This document shows, in pieces, positions 1 through 11,795 of a DNA stretch of 64,000 bases. The notes under the pieces were generated by a model. That model saw only the letters and a program-made list of their open reading frames with translations. It had not been told where the DNA came from and did not search any database. The translations under genes and the position numbers were made by a program. Numbering within the stretch: position 1 is the stretch's first letter; each line of letters begins with the position of its first letter. The stretch is from Chrysopilus asiliformis (taxonomy: Eukaryota; Arthropoda; Insecta; Diptera; Rhagionidae): assembly GCA_964034945.1 (NCBI GenBank), contig OZ035962.1, positions 85,085,942-85,149,941 of the forward strand, in the 5' to 3' direction.

Positions 1-1091
1 AGTAAAAGTCCTGAAAAGGATTTTCTCTTTTTATTGAGAGTGAAACCTAAACGATTTAATACGATTTTCAATCGGCATCGTTCGAGTTACCCAAAAAATC
101 CCCTTCCGTTCCGAGATCGAATTTGGAAAGCTATATAGATGAGAATTTGGTCGATAAGTTGTTTTGAGCTTTTGTGAGAGGATGGCTTTTCTAAAGATAT
201 TTCTCCAGTTTTTCCTTTCTCCTAAATTTACCCCACTTTTTAGAAAACCAATATCCATGTCTGAAACTAAAAAAAAAAATGTTGCTCAATTTCATTTCAC
301 ACGGCTGTTATAGAATAATTTCTGAGGTGGTAAAACTAGTGCGGGGATGATGTAGTAGCCTGTGAATAGGACATAAAGCTACGTAAGAGGCTTTTTCGAA
401 TATTGAGAACAAGTGTTACGTACCACCCTTTCAATGAGGTTAACAACATGTTTTCCTTTTCGTCCATTTTGTGTTGCCTCGCATTTTCCTTTTTTGGTAA
501 TCCCTTTAAGAACTATAATAACGACTAAAAGGTATGCCTCTGATCTTGATATCAGAATCAAGCGTTCGTTCTATTAAAAGTTATAAATAGTCGTGTCTAC
601 GGCAACAGCTTCACAATCGTAGTTTAATCATGTAAACAGTCAATTTTCGAAAATGGAAAACCTTCATTACGAAATAGTTTACTATTTGATCTGATGAGGT
701 GGTGTGATTTGATAGAGAGAGAGGGACAGAGAAGTAGGAGGGGGGGGGGGGGGGTCTATGACAATGATGATGTCGTGAAACATAATTACAATTTGAAACT
801 TTTATGATTTTAGCAGCTTTTCGGAATCAGGTGTGAAATTTCAAGGATTTAGATTTTCTCCTATGGCGAAATTAATTTAACAAGTTTTATTTGGGAATTA
901 TTACACAATAAATTGTTACAATCGTAAATAGTTATGTTAGGATGTTTAAAATTATTATATGCGTACATAAACAAATACTTAAAATTATATTATTGCTAAA
1001 ATACAAATATAGAAACCTTTTAATTGCTAAGCGAAGGCATTCAATAGTCTATAAACGCAAATTAAAATTTTGAATTCCAAGCAATTTTTAC
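1..1091. other. Non-coding AT-rich stretch (probable mam intron)
   Basis: No open frame with recognisable protein content. The only distinctive item is a GA-rich run leading into an uninterrupted G15 at 740-754. Confidence 0.6.
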
Positions 1092-2120
1092 ATTCTTATA
1101 CGTAGTATAATAAAATATTGTATTTATGAGAAATTTCAACCTCTTAACTCCTGAGTCAATTGGAGCATTATTACAAAAACGTCTTTTAATCTGTCTGTCA
1201 GTCTGTCTATCAGTTTGTCTGTCTGTCTGTCTATCAGTCTGCCTGTCTGTCTGTCAGTCTATCTGTCTATCTGGCTGTCAGTCTATTTGTCTATCTGGCT
1301 GTCAGTCTTTCAGTCTGTCTGTCAGTCTATTTGTCTATCAGTCGGTCTGTCAGTCTGTCTGTTACTTTGCCTGTCTGTCAGTCTGTCACTTTGTCTGTCT
1401 GTCAGTCTGTCTGTCAGTCTGTGTACAAGATTTCTCAAAAACTACTAGAGCTAGAGCCAGGAAATTTTACAGAGATGTTGGCTCTTGGAATGGGACGATC
1501 CTACGGTGAAAATCCGTTAACCGGAAGTAACCAAAATAACGGCTTTTTAAAAATCGCAATTTCGTTTTTATGTTATTTACTTCAAAACTACCCGTTTTTC
1601 AGTAGTCTTATGTATAACAAAAGTTAAAGACAATAAAATTTTCTATATCTCTGTCTTTTACTATAATTCCGTATCTCAAGTCGTTATCGATATACCGTTA
1701 TTTTGAAAAAATCAGTTTTTTGCGATTATCTTGAAAAATACCGGGTTTTTGGTGGTTTAATGTATGAGATGAATTGAAGAGAATAATGTTTGCCATAATT
1801 TTGTCTTTTACCGTTATCTTTGACCATTATCGAGATATTATCATTAAAAATTAAAAAAAGAAATATTTTCGCGAATTTCTTGCAAACGGTTTTTCGAAAA
1901 AAAAACAGTTAACGGCAGAATTAAAAGTGTCAAAATTCTCTACATTTTTGCCTTTTACCGGAAATCAATATATTTTACCGTTATCGAGATATTTCAGATT
2001 TTGTAAAAAAAAATCATGTTTTTATGTAAATTAATATTTTGTTCGTCGAACTATAAATTGCGCAGGAACGTAGATTGCGTATAAAAAAGTCATGTGCTGT
2101 TCAAATAAGATATTTTTTTT
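1092..2120 (+). mobile_element. Family D dispersed repeat with internal (TCTG)n, copy 1
   Basis: It starts at TAATAAAATATTGTATTTAT, then AACCTCTTAACTCCTGAGTC, then a long TCTG/TCAG/TCTA tract (about 1187-1424), then GTGTACAAGATTTCTCAAAA and a block with GGGACGATC. The same ordered blocks recur at 11217-12050. A microsatellite followed by an ACTACTAGAGCTAGAGCCAG-type phrase is the DINE-1/mini-me plan known from Diptera. The far end, near GTCATGTGCTGTTCA at about 2090, is less certain. Confidence 0.7.
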
Positions 2121-3750
2121 CTAATATCATCTAAATAAAATCTACCGCTTCGAAATTTCATTAAAATGAAAAATATTTCATTTACACAGAATTTAATTTT
2201 ATTACAGGGTGACCTTTTGACAAAAATCATGATCAGTGAAAATTGTCTGCGTTCCACGACACGGCAGCAATTAAAGTTTTTTTTATGGATGGAACAATAT
2301 TTTAAAGTGAATGAATTTTATACTTTGTGAAAACATATTACTCGTATACCCTTTTTTTCCATTTTCATTCCTCAGTAATTAGAAAGCTCCACTTAAACTT
2401 TAAATTCACGACATTAATAAAAATAAAATCTGTTTTCCCATAGGCGACCATTTAGAAAATGTCATCAAACTCCCTCTGAATGTCCTTCATCCGCCTCTCC
2501 TCGTCCATTAAATGCCATTGAATGAGTTTCGCCTATAGTCGTCAAAGCCACCACTATTTTTCCCATGAATCCCTTTTGGAATTCATTAAAAGCTCTCCTC
2601 CCGCTTCACATACCTAAACAGAACTGGGAATTTTTCCTCTCTCTATTTCTATTTTCCATCTCATATTATATTCTGGGACGTTTCTTTCATCCGCGTCCTC
2701 CACACCTGGTATTCTGTATGAATTTCCCCTCGCAAATGTCACAGAAATTGACAAATTAGGAAAAAAGTCAACACGACTTGTGGAACAAAAGGACGACAAT
2801 CTGCTGGAGAGATCCTTAAGGAATCTACTTGTACCTATACTTGTTGTTGCTGCTGCTGCTGTTTCTTGCGATGATGATAGTCGGGAAATAAAAATTTTCC
2901 GGGTGGTCGTGGAAAGTCGGACAGTTGCTGGATGTTTCTTGGGAATCCTGCTAGAGACGACTAACGAATGGGAGAGGACGAACTCTTGCTTGTCTGAAGG
3001 TGCTCTCCTTCTATATACGTTGTGCCTCTTGTTGAGGATGACTGTTGCTCAAGGATTCCCGTTTCGCTCGCATTATGCGATTGGGGGATGAAAAGCTCTA
3101 TTCGCGGGGCAGAGAATTGAAATGTGCCGAGGAATTGGACCAATTTGAGTGATTGAAATGCTTACGCATTTTCCTTATGATACAAATGAATACGTTTTGA
3201 AATGGAAATTTTCATCTGCACGTGTATAAACTCCACTGTGTGTGTATGCTAGTGTGCAGGTGTGCGAATTCTAGCGTGTGTTCATATTTTCAGTCTTGTG
3301 TAACAAAATAGCAAATGGAAAATTTCGCAGACATTAAAGCAAATAACTTCCTGAATTCTTAAGTGGAAACCAGGACAAACACATATACATATATAAATAT
3401 TACATTTAACTAACTTAACTTTGCTAACAACTGGGTGGATATGGAGAACGATTTTATTTTGTGATGAAAATTTAGTACCGTTAATGTATTCGACAGATGA
3501 AAAATATATGCGAAAAGTGAAATATTTTAGATTTATTACAGAAAACCAGTGTTGCTAAGCGAATTATGTACAACAAGACAAATTTACAAGTTTGCATTTT
3601 AAATTACTTTATACAATAATACTAACAGCAAAATCATTAATTTATTTTAATGGAAATTTCATGATCAAATCGTAGCTATGTAGGTACTCGACTATCGCAT
3701 TTTACAAAATACTTATTTGCATAAATATGAAAATATTATAAAGTATTTAA
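2121..3750. other. Mostly unique non-coding stretch
   Basis: No gene recognised. About 2450-3150 is GC-richer than its surroundings and free of the repeat families. It could hold conserved intronic DNA, but nothing specific is visible. Confidence 0.5.
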
Positions 3751-3751
3751 A

Positions 3752-4780
3752 AAAAACATAAGACAAGCTACAATTGCCAGGGGCTAATCGTCAAATACTC
3801 TATAAGTGGACAGACCAAAATTTTATTTAAAAAGACATAACAAAAGCTATAATTGCCAATCTGGCAATTATTGAAAACCCGTATGGTGATATTCGTATCA
3901 AAATTCGAACAGTTGTACCAAAATTCCACTTTGAAGTGGAACTTTCCAAAAAGATTTTTTAAAATTTATTCCAATCGGATTTTGATGTATGGGAGTTTTA
4001 TGTAGAATCATATCCTAAATAACTTTTGTTCTTGGAATTTTTTTGATAAGATGCACCGTTTTTGGGATATTCGCAAAAAACGTTTTCGTTCGTATGGGGG
4101 GTACCCCCCTAATGGTCCATTTTTGCCCATTAACGAACTTAGCCTCGCATTTTACGAAAAACGAAACTGCGCAAAATTTCACAGACAGACGGACGGATGG
4201 ACGGACAGACTGACAGACGGACAGACAGACAGACGGACGGACAGACGAACGGACAGACAGACGGAGAGACAGACGGACGGGCGGACGGAGAGACAGACGG
4301 ACGGGTGGACGGACATGCAAAATTCAATTTTTTTTTATCATTCTAAACACACTGGTGTAATTCAGTTTTGTGTGTGATGACGGGATCTTGGCGTTACAAA
4401 CGGTAAGGCAAATCTAATCTACCCTTTGGTTTCACCATACGGGTATAAAAATCCATTTAGGAGATGGAGGAGTGGTCCGATTGGATTTTGATGTATCAAA
4501 CGGTTATGGGGAAGGAATGATCCGATTTGGCTGTTTAAGAAATTAGCCTTGCCATTTACGAGAAACGCAATTGTGCAAAATTTCAAGGCCCTAACTCAAC
4601 CCTTTCGAAAGTTATGGTGTTCACGGGCAGACGGACAGACATCCGGAAATCAAAATCTCTAGTCATCCCAAGCACCCTTTAATGTAGTTCATTTTTGTGT
4701 CCGACGACTGGTTTGATCCGTTTTAAACAGTATTATAAATCTAATATACTTCTATATTATTCTCATGTAGAGTATAAAAA
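3752..4780 (-). mobile_element. Family B repeat, interrupted by a nested family A element
   Basis: Reverse-oriented family B: its 3' end with GCTACAATTGCCAGGGGC lies at 3752-3832. The rest resumes at about 4451 with GGAGTGGTCCGATTGGATTT and runs through the GACAGACGG tract to GTGTCCGACGACTGG and AATATACTTC. The two halves belong to one element split by family A at 3833-4450. Confidence 0.72.
3833..4450 (-). mobile_element. Family A repeat (copy 1), nested in family B
   Basis: Reverse orientation. Diagnostic blocks are the palindrome AATTGCCAATCTGGCAATT, GGGGGGTACCCCCC, an interior GACAGACGG tandem (about 4183-4314) and the terminal motif TCACCATACGGGT near 4430-4444. The same order is seen at 26718, 43297 and 51073. 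Frames across the tandem encode only repeats such as QTDRQTDRR and are not genes. Confidence 0.8.
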
Positions 4781-4929
4781 TCATTTTGTAAATAGCATTT
4801 TGAAACTGATTCTATTTGAATTTTTCCATAAAAAACTTAGTTTCAAAAGTTATTCGATGTCCCATAAAATACGCTAATTTTTTCCATCTCGAACCCCTCT
4901 GACCTTCCACCCTCCTCATCCTCCACAAA

Positions 4930-5215
4930 CACGCTATTTACCTGTCTGTCAGGGTTAAATCCTGTGATTCAATCTCGACCCAATTCCACTCCCCCGATTG
5001 ACTTGAAATTTTGCATCCATATGTAATTCCGGCAGCAATTTCATTTTTTCAGTACTTCGTCCTCGTAAGGATAACGGAATGATGGCGTGACTATACTTTT
5101 CCTCAAAATCTCCAGGAAAAAGTCTCATCTGGCGATTTTTGGGGTCGCAGATTCTGGAGTCAAAAAGTTCGAAAGGATATCCCAAAGGCAAGGAAATATA
5201 TATTTGAAGACTAAA
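4930..5215 (+). repeat. Family L dispersed repeat (GGTTTTTGGGGTCGC type)
   Basis: It shares CGATTTTTGGGGTCGCAGAT, AAGGATATCCCAAAGGCAAG and GAAGACTAAA with 61511-61745, plus a shorter piece at 32480-32530. It also has CCCGATTGACTTGAAATTTT, related to the core phrase of the GTCY-bearing families. Confidence 0.6.
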
Positions 5216-5830
5216 GAGTATAAAACAAAATTAAGAATTTAAAAAAAAGCTTTAATCAAAAAAAATGTTCTAAAAAGAAGAATACATTTTTTTGGGTCCT
5301 GTGTATCAGAAATAAAAACGAGATAAAAGCATAAAAATAAAATAAATATTAATTTCGCTTTTATTTCTGACACAACTCAAATTTTTTTAATGAAAGCTTT
5401 TTTTTGAAATTTTCTTTATTTTATTTTTTAATAGCAGTAAAATTAAGCTGCGTATAAGAAAATCTCATCCAGACTTGGTCAAGGGTCGGATTCTGTAAGT
5501 GTGAATTTTGAAATGCGTGCTCAACTGCTCAACATTGGAATTGCGCGTTTTAAACTCACGCTTGCGGGATAACTTCTAATTTGGGTACCAAAATTTTCAC
5601 CAAAATAACCTTCATGTAATTGACGCTACTTTTTTTTAAAAGCTTTTGTTATTTAATTCAGGTTATTTAAAAAAAATTGCTAATTTTCCAGAAAATTCGA
5701 AAAAAATTCTCTTTAAGTTAAAATTTTACTAAAAATGTTAAACATTTTGGTTTTTGAACAGATAAACCGCCCATTTCCTCAGAGGATCCGAAAATAAAAA
5801 ATCAATGGGCCAACTTTTAAAATTAGCAAT
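5216..5830. other. AT-rich stretch without recognised features
   Basis: Runs of A and T, no protein-like frame and no copy of the repeat families beyond short matches. Confidence 0.5.
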
Positions 5831-5849
5831 GTGATATGCTGGTCATATT

Positions 5850-6518
5850 AGCTTCCAGTGCAGCCAGAAGATGTCCTTCAAGTGCTAGACAACTCGGACG
5901 GCGGAATCTTTTTCTAGGGGAAAAAAACGGCAATCCATAAACCCGTAGCTCCTGCCTTTCTAATTAACTTAATGCAAGCGCACTAAAACCAACTTTACGA
6001 TGAAATAACTTGAAAGTGTGAGTCACAGAAAATGGGAAAATTTTTACGAGTATCCCTAGCACACACCGATATACACACGGTCGCCTTACATTGCAGAACA
6101 TAAAACTTTTGCAATAGGGCGACGTGTGAAATTCGGATGAAACTGTAGGGACTGTAGTTGTAGATATATTAAAGGAGCTGTTAGAGAATGCGAACATAAA
6201 ATGAGGTGCTCCAAATACTCCAACTTCGTCGTCTTATTGCGAAAAACTGGCCACGTTAGCTACACCCTGACATCGCCGTCGATGAGCTTAAAAACTTTTC
6301 CGCTCAATTCTGATAATATTTCAGCGGAGGTGTTCGACCAACAACGGCTGACGATGACACCCGTCGTAATCCACAGGAAAAAGGACTCCTTCTTCACGAT
6401 TCCGCCCGGTTGTTGGATGTATTTAGAGTTCGACATAAACACCGAGATGAGATTTGATGCATGGGAAGCTGGTATCAAGTTGAAACGAGGAAACCATCAC
6501 CGTCGTAAAGTCCTATAA
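5850..6518 (+). pseudogene. Possible decayed coding remnant, unidentified
   Basis: I do not recognise this gene. Protein-like stretches occur on the plus strand in three different frames: LPVQPEDVLQVLDNSDGG (5852-5914), NSDETVGTVVVDILKELL (about 6132-6185) and a final frame, open to 6518, with FDQQRLTMTPVVIHRKK and FFTIPPGCWMYLEFDINTE. Base composition is closer to coding sequence than in the flanks, and no dispersed family covers it. Frame changes and stops between the pieces suggest decay. Chance open frames, or a unique intronic exon, remain possible. Confidence 0.2.
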
Positions 6519-6520
6519 AA

Positions 6521-7153
6521 TTTTGTAATAATTCTTGAAAAGGAAGAAACACTTTCTTCGCACTTTTGTTGCCTACACGTTTCCATTTCGTCTTTCGGAA
6601 AATATATGTGGAAAATACGAATTATATTTTCTTTTCCTCATGCAACTCTATGTACTAAATCTCTTTGTGGATTTATTTGAACATTGATCAATTTCAAGTT
6701 ATCTTCGAAGTTTTCCCTGGGACCACAAAAATGTGTGGATGGAAAATATTGGGGGCGAAACATAGGAAAAACCTTTATTGAATTGAATTAGTTATTTGAC
6801 TGTATAAAGAGGGAAGAGCTATCAAACATCATTCTATGTTTTTGGGTAAAAAATTGATGGAAATCCATTAACATTGAATGACTGGTGGGAGGATCGTCCC
6901 TCTCTTATCTGAAGAATCTAAAAAAAAAACCATGTTCATGATCATAAATGTTATGCACTAAAGCAAAAAAATTGAAAGCAAAAGAATATGAATAATTTCT
7001 AGAGCCCAAAAATTAGTCCATTTTAATCAAATATTAAACAAATTTTAATCTTTCAATTGTTTAAATTTGAATTCATCGAACAGTAAACCAAAGTTTTACA
7101 AAATAATTAAAAATAAATACGAACTGTCCACAAAACATGTCTGGCTAATATTC
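6521..7153. other. AT-rich stretch without recognised features
   Basis: No gene or repeat copy supported. Confidence 0.5.
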
Positions 7154-7156
7154 TTA

Positions 7157-7290
7157 AGCCCGATTCAGACTAACGATTACGATTAAGCTTCTTCGACCAA
7201 TGAAATTAGAGCTTTCATTTTCCTATCGTTAAAAGCTTTGATCTCAGTGGTTGAGAAGCTTCAATGCTACTCGTTAGTCTGAATTTGGCT
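7157..7290. mobile_element. MITE P, copy 1 (PIF/Harbinger-like, TTA target site)
   Basis: The left end AGCCCGATTCAGACTAACGA and the right end TCGTTAGTCTGAATTTGGCT are inverted repeats, flanked by TTA at 7154-7156 and 7291-7293. A 3-bp TTA duplication is typical of PIF/Harbinger. The interior keeps CTTCGACCAATG and its complement-like partner, as in copy 2 at 40630-40793. No coding capacity. Confidence 0.8.
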
Positions 7291-7483
7291 TTAGACCCCT
7301 GCCATATTTTTCCTCGTTTAACTTTTCGCAAACTTTTGTATAAAGTTTAACACTACTTTCACACTACCAAATACCCTTTCCCGTAATATATTTTATAGAG
7401 AGACTATAAAAAAAACCCGGGGAACATTTACATTTCAAGAATTAGGCCACCTTTCTGATTAATCTCAATTTTGCAAAAAATAG

Positions 7484-7830
7484 AAAACGTTGTAACGTCA
7501 CAGTAACGTTGCTGCGGCAGTTAAGCAACAATTTAGGAGTATATTAGATTTTGTATACCGCTTGTAACGCATCGAACCAATCATTGGACACAAAAATAAA
7601 CTTCGCCAGGGTGTTTGGGATGACAAAGGATTTTGATTTCCGCATGTTCGTCCGTAAACGTAGTATGTCTGTCCTTAAACGTAGTTCTCGTAAATGGCTA
7701 CGCTAAGTTCTAAAACGGACAAAATTGTACCATTCCATCCCCTCGCCACCATACAAACGAAACAGTTTTTTTTTTGCAAATTTCTCGAAAACGGTGAGTC
7801 ATAGAATGGGATTTTACATAACTCATTTAG
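7484..7830 (+). mobile_element. Family B repeat, 3'-truncated copy
   Basis: It begins with GTTGCTGCGGCAGTTAAGC, then GGAGTATATTAGATTTTGTA, TAACGCATCGAACCAATCAT, a short GTCC tract, the CATACAAACGAAACAG block and GAAAACGGTGAGTCATA. It stops at about 7830, lacking the usual 3' end. Confidence 0.7.
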
Positions 7831-8864
7831 ATATTTTCTTTGGATATTAGGGAAATTTAGTTAATTTGCAATCCAGAAAAGTAAGGAAATTTCTCTGTAT
7901 TCTAATTTCAAATCCAGAAATTTTGACTTTAAAAAAAATTCAGAAATTCTGACTACATATTATTTGGACTTTAAAGCTGATCAACAAATGTTCCAATTTA
8001 ACAAAATTTAATACGACTTAATTTTCGTGCCATAAAAAATACAAATAAATCCAATAATTTTTCCATCCAACGCGTTTTATGCAAACACAAGTGTTTTTTT
8101 TAAATATTTTCTGGTACTAAAGAATCAAAAGAATGTAGCCGTTAAAATGGTCAACATTATTCTAACTGTTTAATTCATTTCATAAATCGAATAAGTTCTT
8201 TTATGCTGTGCGATCTCATCATAATATACATATAACAATACATTCAAAATGATGTGGTCTTTGATAATTTCGACCTTCTCGAAAGTAACATAATTCCAAA
8301 TTTGCACATTAAAAAAGAATCCCACTGACATTTTTTTTCGCATGAAGATCGCGGTCCAATGCCACAGAAGACACAATGATGCGGTAATGTTGATGTTGAA
8401 ACAACACACATAGATTTCGCAGATTCAGTCAAAATGGATTTATGCTCAAATGGCACTGCGTGGCGAAGCAATTGTTTCGTTTTTTGGATCATGTTAGAAT
8501 CAACCGTTTAGCCAATTTGCGCATGGCAAACCTGTTTTGAAGCCAGCCCAGCGAAGCACAATATTTCGCAATTACCAAAAGAAAATCCAAAAGCAAGAAA
8601 AAAAACGCTACACCTAAACTGAGGGGTTTTTTTGCTAGTGGAAAACTGTGGTTGAATTCTGCCACATGAGATTTGGAAGCACTGTTGCTCAATTGACTTC
8701 ACGGTGATGATCAGCTGAGTTTGAGTACCCTAGATGATGAAATTACGGGACGTGGGGTTCCTTCTTTCTTGGATCTCATTAATCCTTCCAGCCAAAAATG
8801 GTGACGTGCCCACACGTTGCACGACGGTCACACAACCTAAGTTGCAAAATATATGGAGTCATAA
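7831..8864. other. Non-coding stretch without recognised features
   Basis: Short overlapping frames in several registers, none protein-like. No repeat copy supported. Confidence 0.5.
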
Positions 8865-9025
8865 ATGCTGCAAAGTTACAGCAAGGTCGCTGCGACGGTT
8901 AAGCAACCATTTAGAAGTATATTAGATTTAGTATACCGTTTGTAACGCATCGGATACAAAAATGAACTACTCCAGGGTGTTTGCCATGACAAAAGATTTT
9001 GATTTCCGCTTTTTCGTCCGTCAGT
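8865..9025 (+). mobile_element. Family B repeat, 5' fragment
   Basis: The same 5' leader as at 7484 (GTCGCTGCGACGGTTAAGC), then AGTATATTAGATTTAGTATA, TAACGCATCG, CCAGGGTGTTTG and GATTTCCGCTTTTTCGTCCG. It ends at the start of the GTCY tract. Confidence 0.68.
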
Positions 9026-9149
9026 ATTTCCAGAACTGAATTAATTTTGTTTTTTCTCACACACGCTTTCAAAAATTGCAGTTTTTCCAACAATTCATCT
9101 TGCTTAGCGCTACAGCTCTCGAAGAGCCTAAGCCTCCTCAATTAAGATT

Positions 9150-9265
9150 CGCACCTACAGTTTTTACATGGATTGCGAACCATGGATGAATTACAACATT
9201 TGTAAGGCTTTTACCATCAACTGCAGAAACCGATGATGTCGGCAATACCAAATGGCAACTACAAC
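9150..9265 (+). mobile_element. SINE body fragment (family F)
   Basis: TTTTACATGGATTGCGAACC, ACAACATTTGTAAGG and CCGATGATGTCGGCAATACC are shared in the same order with the SINE at 61142-61480. The tRNA-like head is absent. Confidence 0.6.
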
Positions 9266-11216
9266 CAATTGAAGATATCACTAGGAAACTCTACATTGAT
9301 TCTGAAAGGATTGAACTAAACTTCAAAACCGGTTTCTTCTTCGCTACTGCACCTGCAGTGAGTTGTAGATATATGCATTGAGAACCATAGATTAAATTTC
9401 AACACTTGTAAGGTTTTTTTTTATCGTATCCTTAAGTATCCAGATTTTATCAGGTCACTCAGCGCAAAAAAAACGAAACAAGAGATTTTTTTAAATAAAT
9501 AAATAAACATCATCTGCTGCACTTAGAAATGAGATGGAAACCCTAATTTAAGGGCGTGTTTGAGTTTGGCAGTTAGAATTTTTCAATGATTTCCACTTGT
9601 ATACATATTTTTAAAAAAAATTTGCCTGCGGCGCATTACGTTCTGATAATGTGCAAATTTTTAAGTTACATATCAGTGCTAATATTAAAAAACTGATGTA
9701 GAAAACTCAATGTAGCCCTTTGGGGTAATCGAGTTTGATACTTCTGTTCTACATTTAGCAGATTTGACTCTTATTCCAAAAACTCAAAAAGTTTGGAGCG
9801 TTTTTATTTTTTTGGACCCAACCCCGCCTTCTTTCCTGCATGTCAAACTTTCTAACTTTTAAGAAATTGAGGTATAATACGTTTCCGTACAAAAACGATC
9901 AATCAACCCTCCGCCCTCTCCCTTTGCATCAACCCTTCCTCATAATCCCTTAGGGAAATCCGTAAAATTTATTAGTTTTCTCATACAATGAACTTCTTTT
10001 CAAGGAAACTGTGAGATTTTTTTTCTATTTCTTTTCACAAACTTGACTTAACACATCACAAAGGGTACTCTCTGATTGTGCCTTTTTATAAATTCTACAC
10101 CGAAAAATGTTGCCCAAAGAAACATCATAGGAGGCTTATTAGGTTGCAATTAACCCAGTAGAGGTAAACTAATTCTTTATTTTGTTTTGAACTACAAGAA
10201 TAGCAGCAAATCGTGTATAGACAATATAAGGTACCGTATGAAAAATTAAAATATTGGATTTTAATAAAAATTGACATGATTTCAAAAACTCGAATGTAAT
10301 GAATGCTGATTATGTTAGGGAAATTTTCCAATATAGGTAGATTTTTTTTTATCAAATTTACTCTTGAATTTATTTCATATAATAATGGAGCAAAGACGAT
10401 TCTCATGCATTTGAATGGTTTTTTTTTTCTGGTGTGCCATGCAAGAAGCTCTCCCAAAAGTGAAGACACAATTACCATTTTATTAAAAGTAAAGTCAAAT
10501 TCGTTGCATTTTTTATGTTGCCTTGAGCTTTCATGAAAATTTTATTGAGTTGGCGCCATGCCACGTCAACTCAGGCTCCGAAAATCAGTAGCAAAAATTT
10601 ACACACAAGTATAGCGACATAACTGAGAAGACGAGGATTGAATCGAGCCAGAGTTGACTTAAGATTGAGATTCTCCGCTAGGGGATGACCGTTATACTTA
10701 TATTTCCTTGTTAGTGGTTGTCGCACAGCAGAAATTTCTGAGAATTCATTCCTCACACATGCATATTATAAGAAGTTCGTCGAAGCATATGAAATAATAG
10801 GCGACTACTCAACAGGATCCAGTCGAGATCATATCAAGAAAACGTCTTTGTGCTACCTACCCCCTACATCATCATCACCATCAAAGTTCAAATAGCGTAA
10901 AGTACAGCACCCTTCAAATTGTGGATGAACAGGGTATAAATATTGAGCATGTATGAAACGCTGATAACTTTGCGAAACTATTATACAAAATTAAAAATTT
11001 AATAATAGATTTAGTGCAGCTGAAAACATAATTTTCAATTTCTGACTCCATTTCTTGTACTCACGGTGGATAGAAACGTTTAAAATTACAATATTTCAAT
11101 GGTGGTGAACTTAGCGATATTTCGTTTTATCAATTTGCAGTAAAGCACAATTTTATCCGTGCCTACATCTATCTTTATAGAATGTCGGATGATAAATACA
11201 AGTTGATTTTTACTTT
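9266..11216. other. Non-coding stretch, one weak foldback
   Basis: No gene recognised. An inverted pair GTCAACTCAGGCTC / GAGCCAGAGTTGAC at 10565-10661 may be the relic of a small foldback element. No target duplication is visible. Confidence 0.45.
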
Positions 11217-11424
11217 CTTATATGTTGCATAATAAAGTATTGTATTCATGAAAAATGTCAACCTCTTAATTTAGCCTAAAAAGCATTTCGCGAGCACGCA
11301 CTCCTGAGTCTATTGGAGCAATATTAGAAAAATGTCCTTCTGTCCGTCTGTCAATCTATCAGTCTGTCAGTTTGTCATTCTGTCCGTCTGTCAATTTATC
11401 AGTCTGTAAGTCAGTCAGTCTTTA

Positions 11425-11575
11425 CCCGGCCCTTACACGCGACTATAAAGTCTGTCAGTAGCACAGACTTCAAATGTCAAATTACTGACAACGCATTAAA
11501 ATACATTTAGCGAACTGGCAGTCAGTGCATTTACACGAGACTGTGTCAGCTCTACAGACGCGTGTAAGGGCCGGG
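11425..11575. mobile_element. MITE Q (PIF/Harbinger-like) inserted in the TCTG tract
   Basis: Perfect terminal inverted repeats CCCGGCCCTTACACGCG and CGCGTGTAAGGGCCGGG enclose 151 bp, with a TTA direct duplication at 11422-11424 and 11576-11578. TCTG/TCAG sequence lies on both sides, so the host tract is identifiable. No coding capacity. Confidence 0.88.
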
Positions 11576-11587
11576 TTAGTCTGTTAG

Positions 11588-11795
11588 TCTATCAGTCTAT
11601 CAGTCTATCAGTCTATCAGTCTATCAGTCTATCAGTCTATCAGTCTATCAGTCTATCAGTCTATCAGTCTATCAGTCTATCAGTCTATCAGTCTATCAGT
11701 CTATCAGTCTATCAGTCTATCAGTCTATCAGTCTATCAGTCTATCAGTCTATCAGTCTATCAGTCTATCAGTCTATCAGTCTATCAGTCTATCAG
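11588..11795 (+). repeat. Pure (TCTATCAG)26 octanucleotide satellite
   Basis: 26 consecutive, essentially perfect 8-bp units (208 bp). The imperfect TCTG/TCTA/TCAG tracts around it show the source sequence. There is no spacer-repeat structure, so it is not CRISPR-like. Confidence 0.95.

Noticed and set aside
1187..1448. Open frames reading SVCLSVCLS across the TCTG tract (and QTDRQTDRRTD in the family A tracts)
   Set aside because: The tetranucleotide repeat is open in several frames on either strand. The sequences are pure repeat translation and lie inside dispersed elements.
10565..10661. Foldback GTCAACTCAGGCTC / GAGCCAGAGTTGAC as a MITE
   Set aside because: Only 14 bp of pairing, no target duplication and no second copy. 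Kept as a remark only.
11588..11795. CRISPR-like regular repeat array
   Set aside because: Pure tandem octamers without spacers, in a eukaryotic intron.
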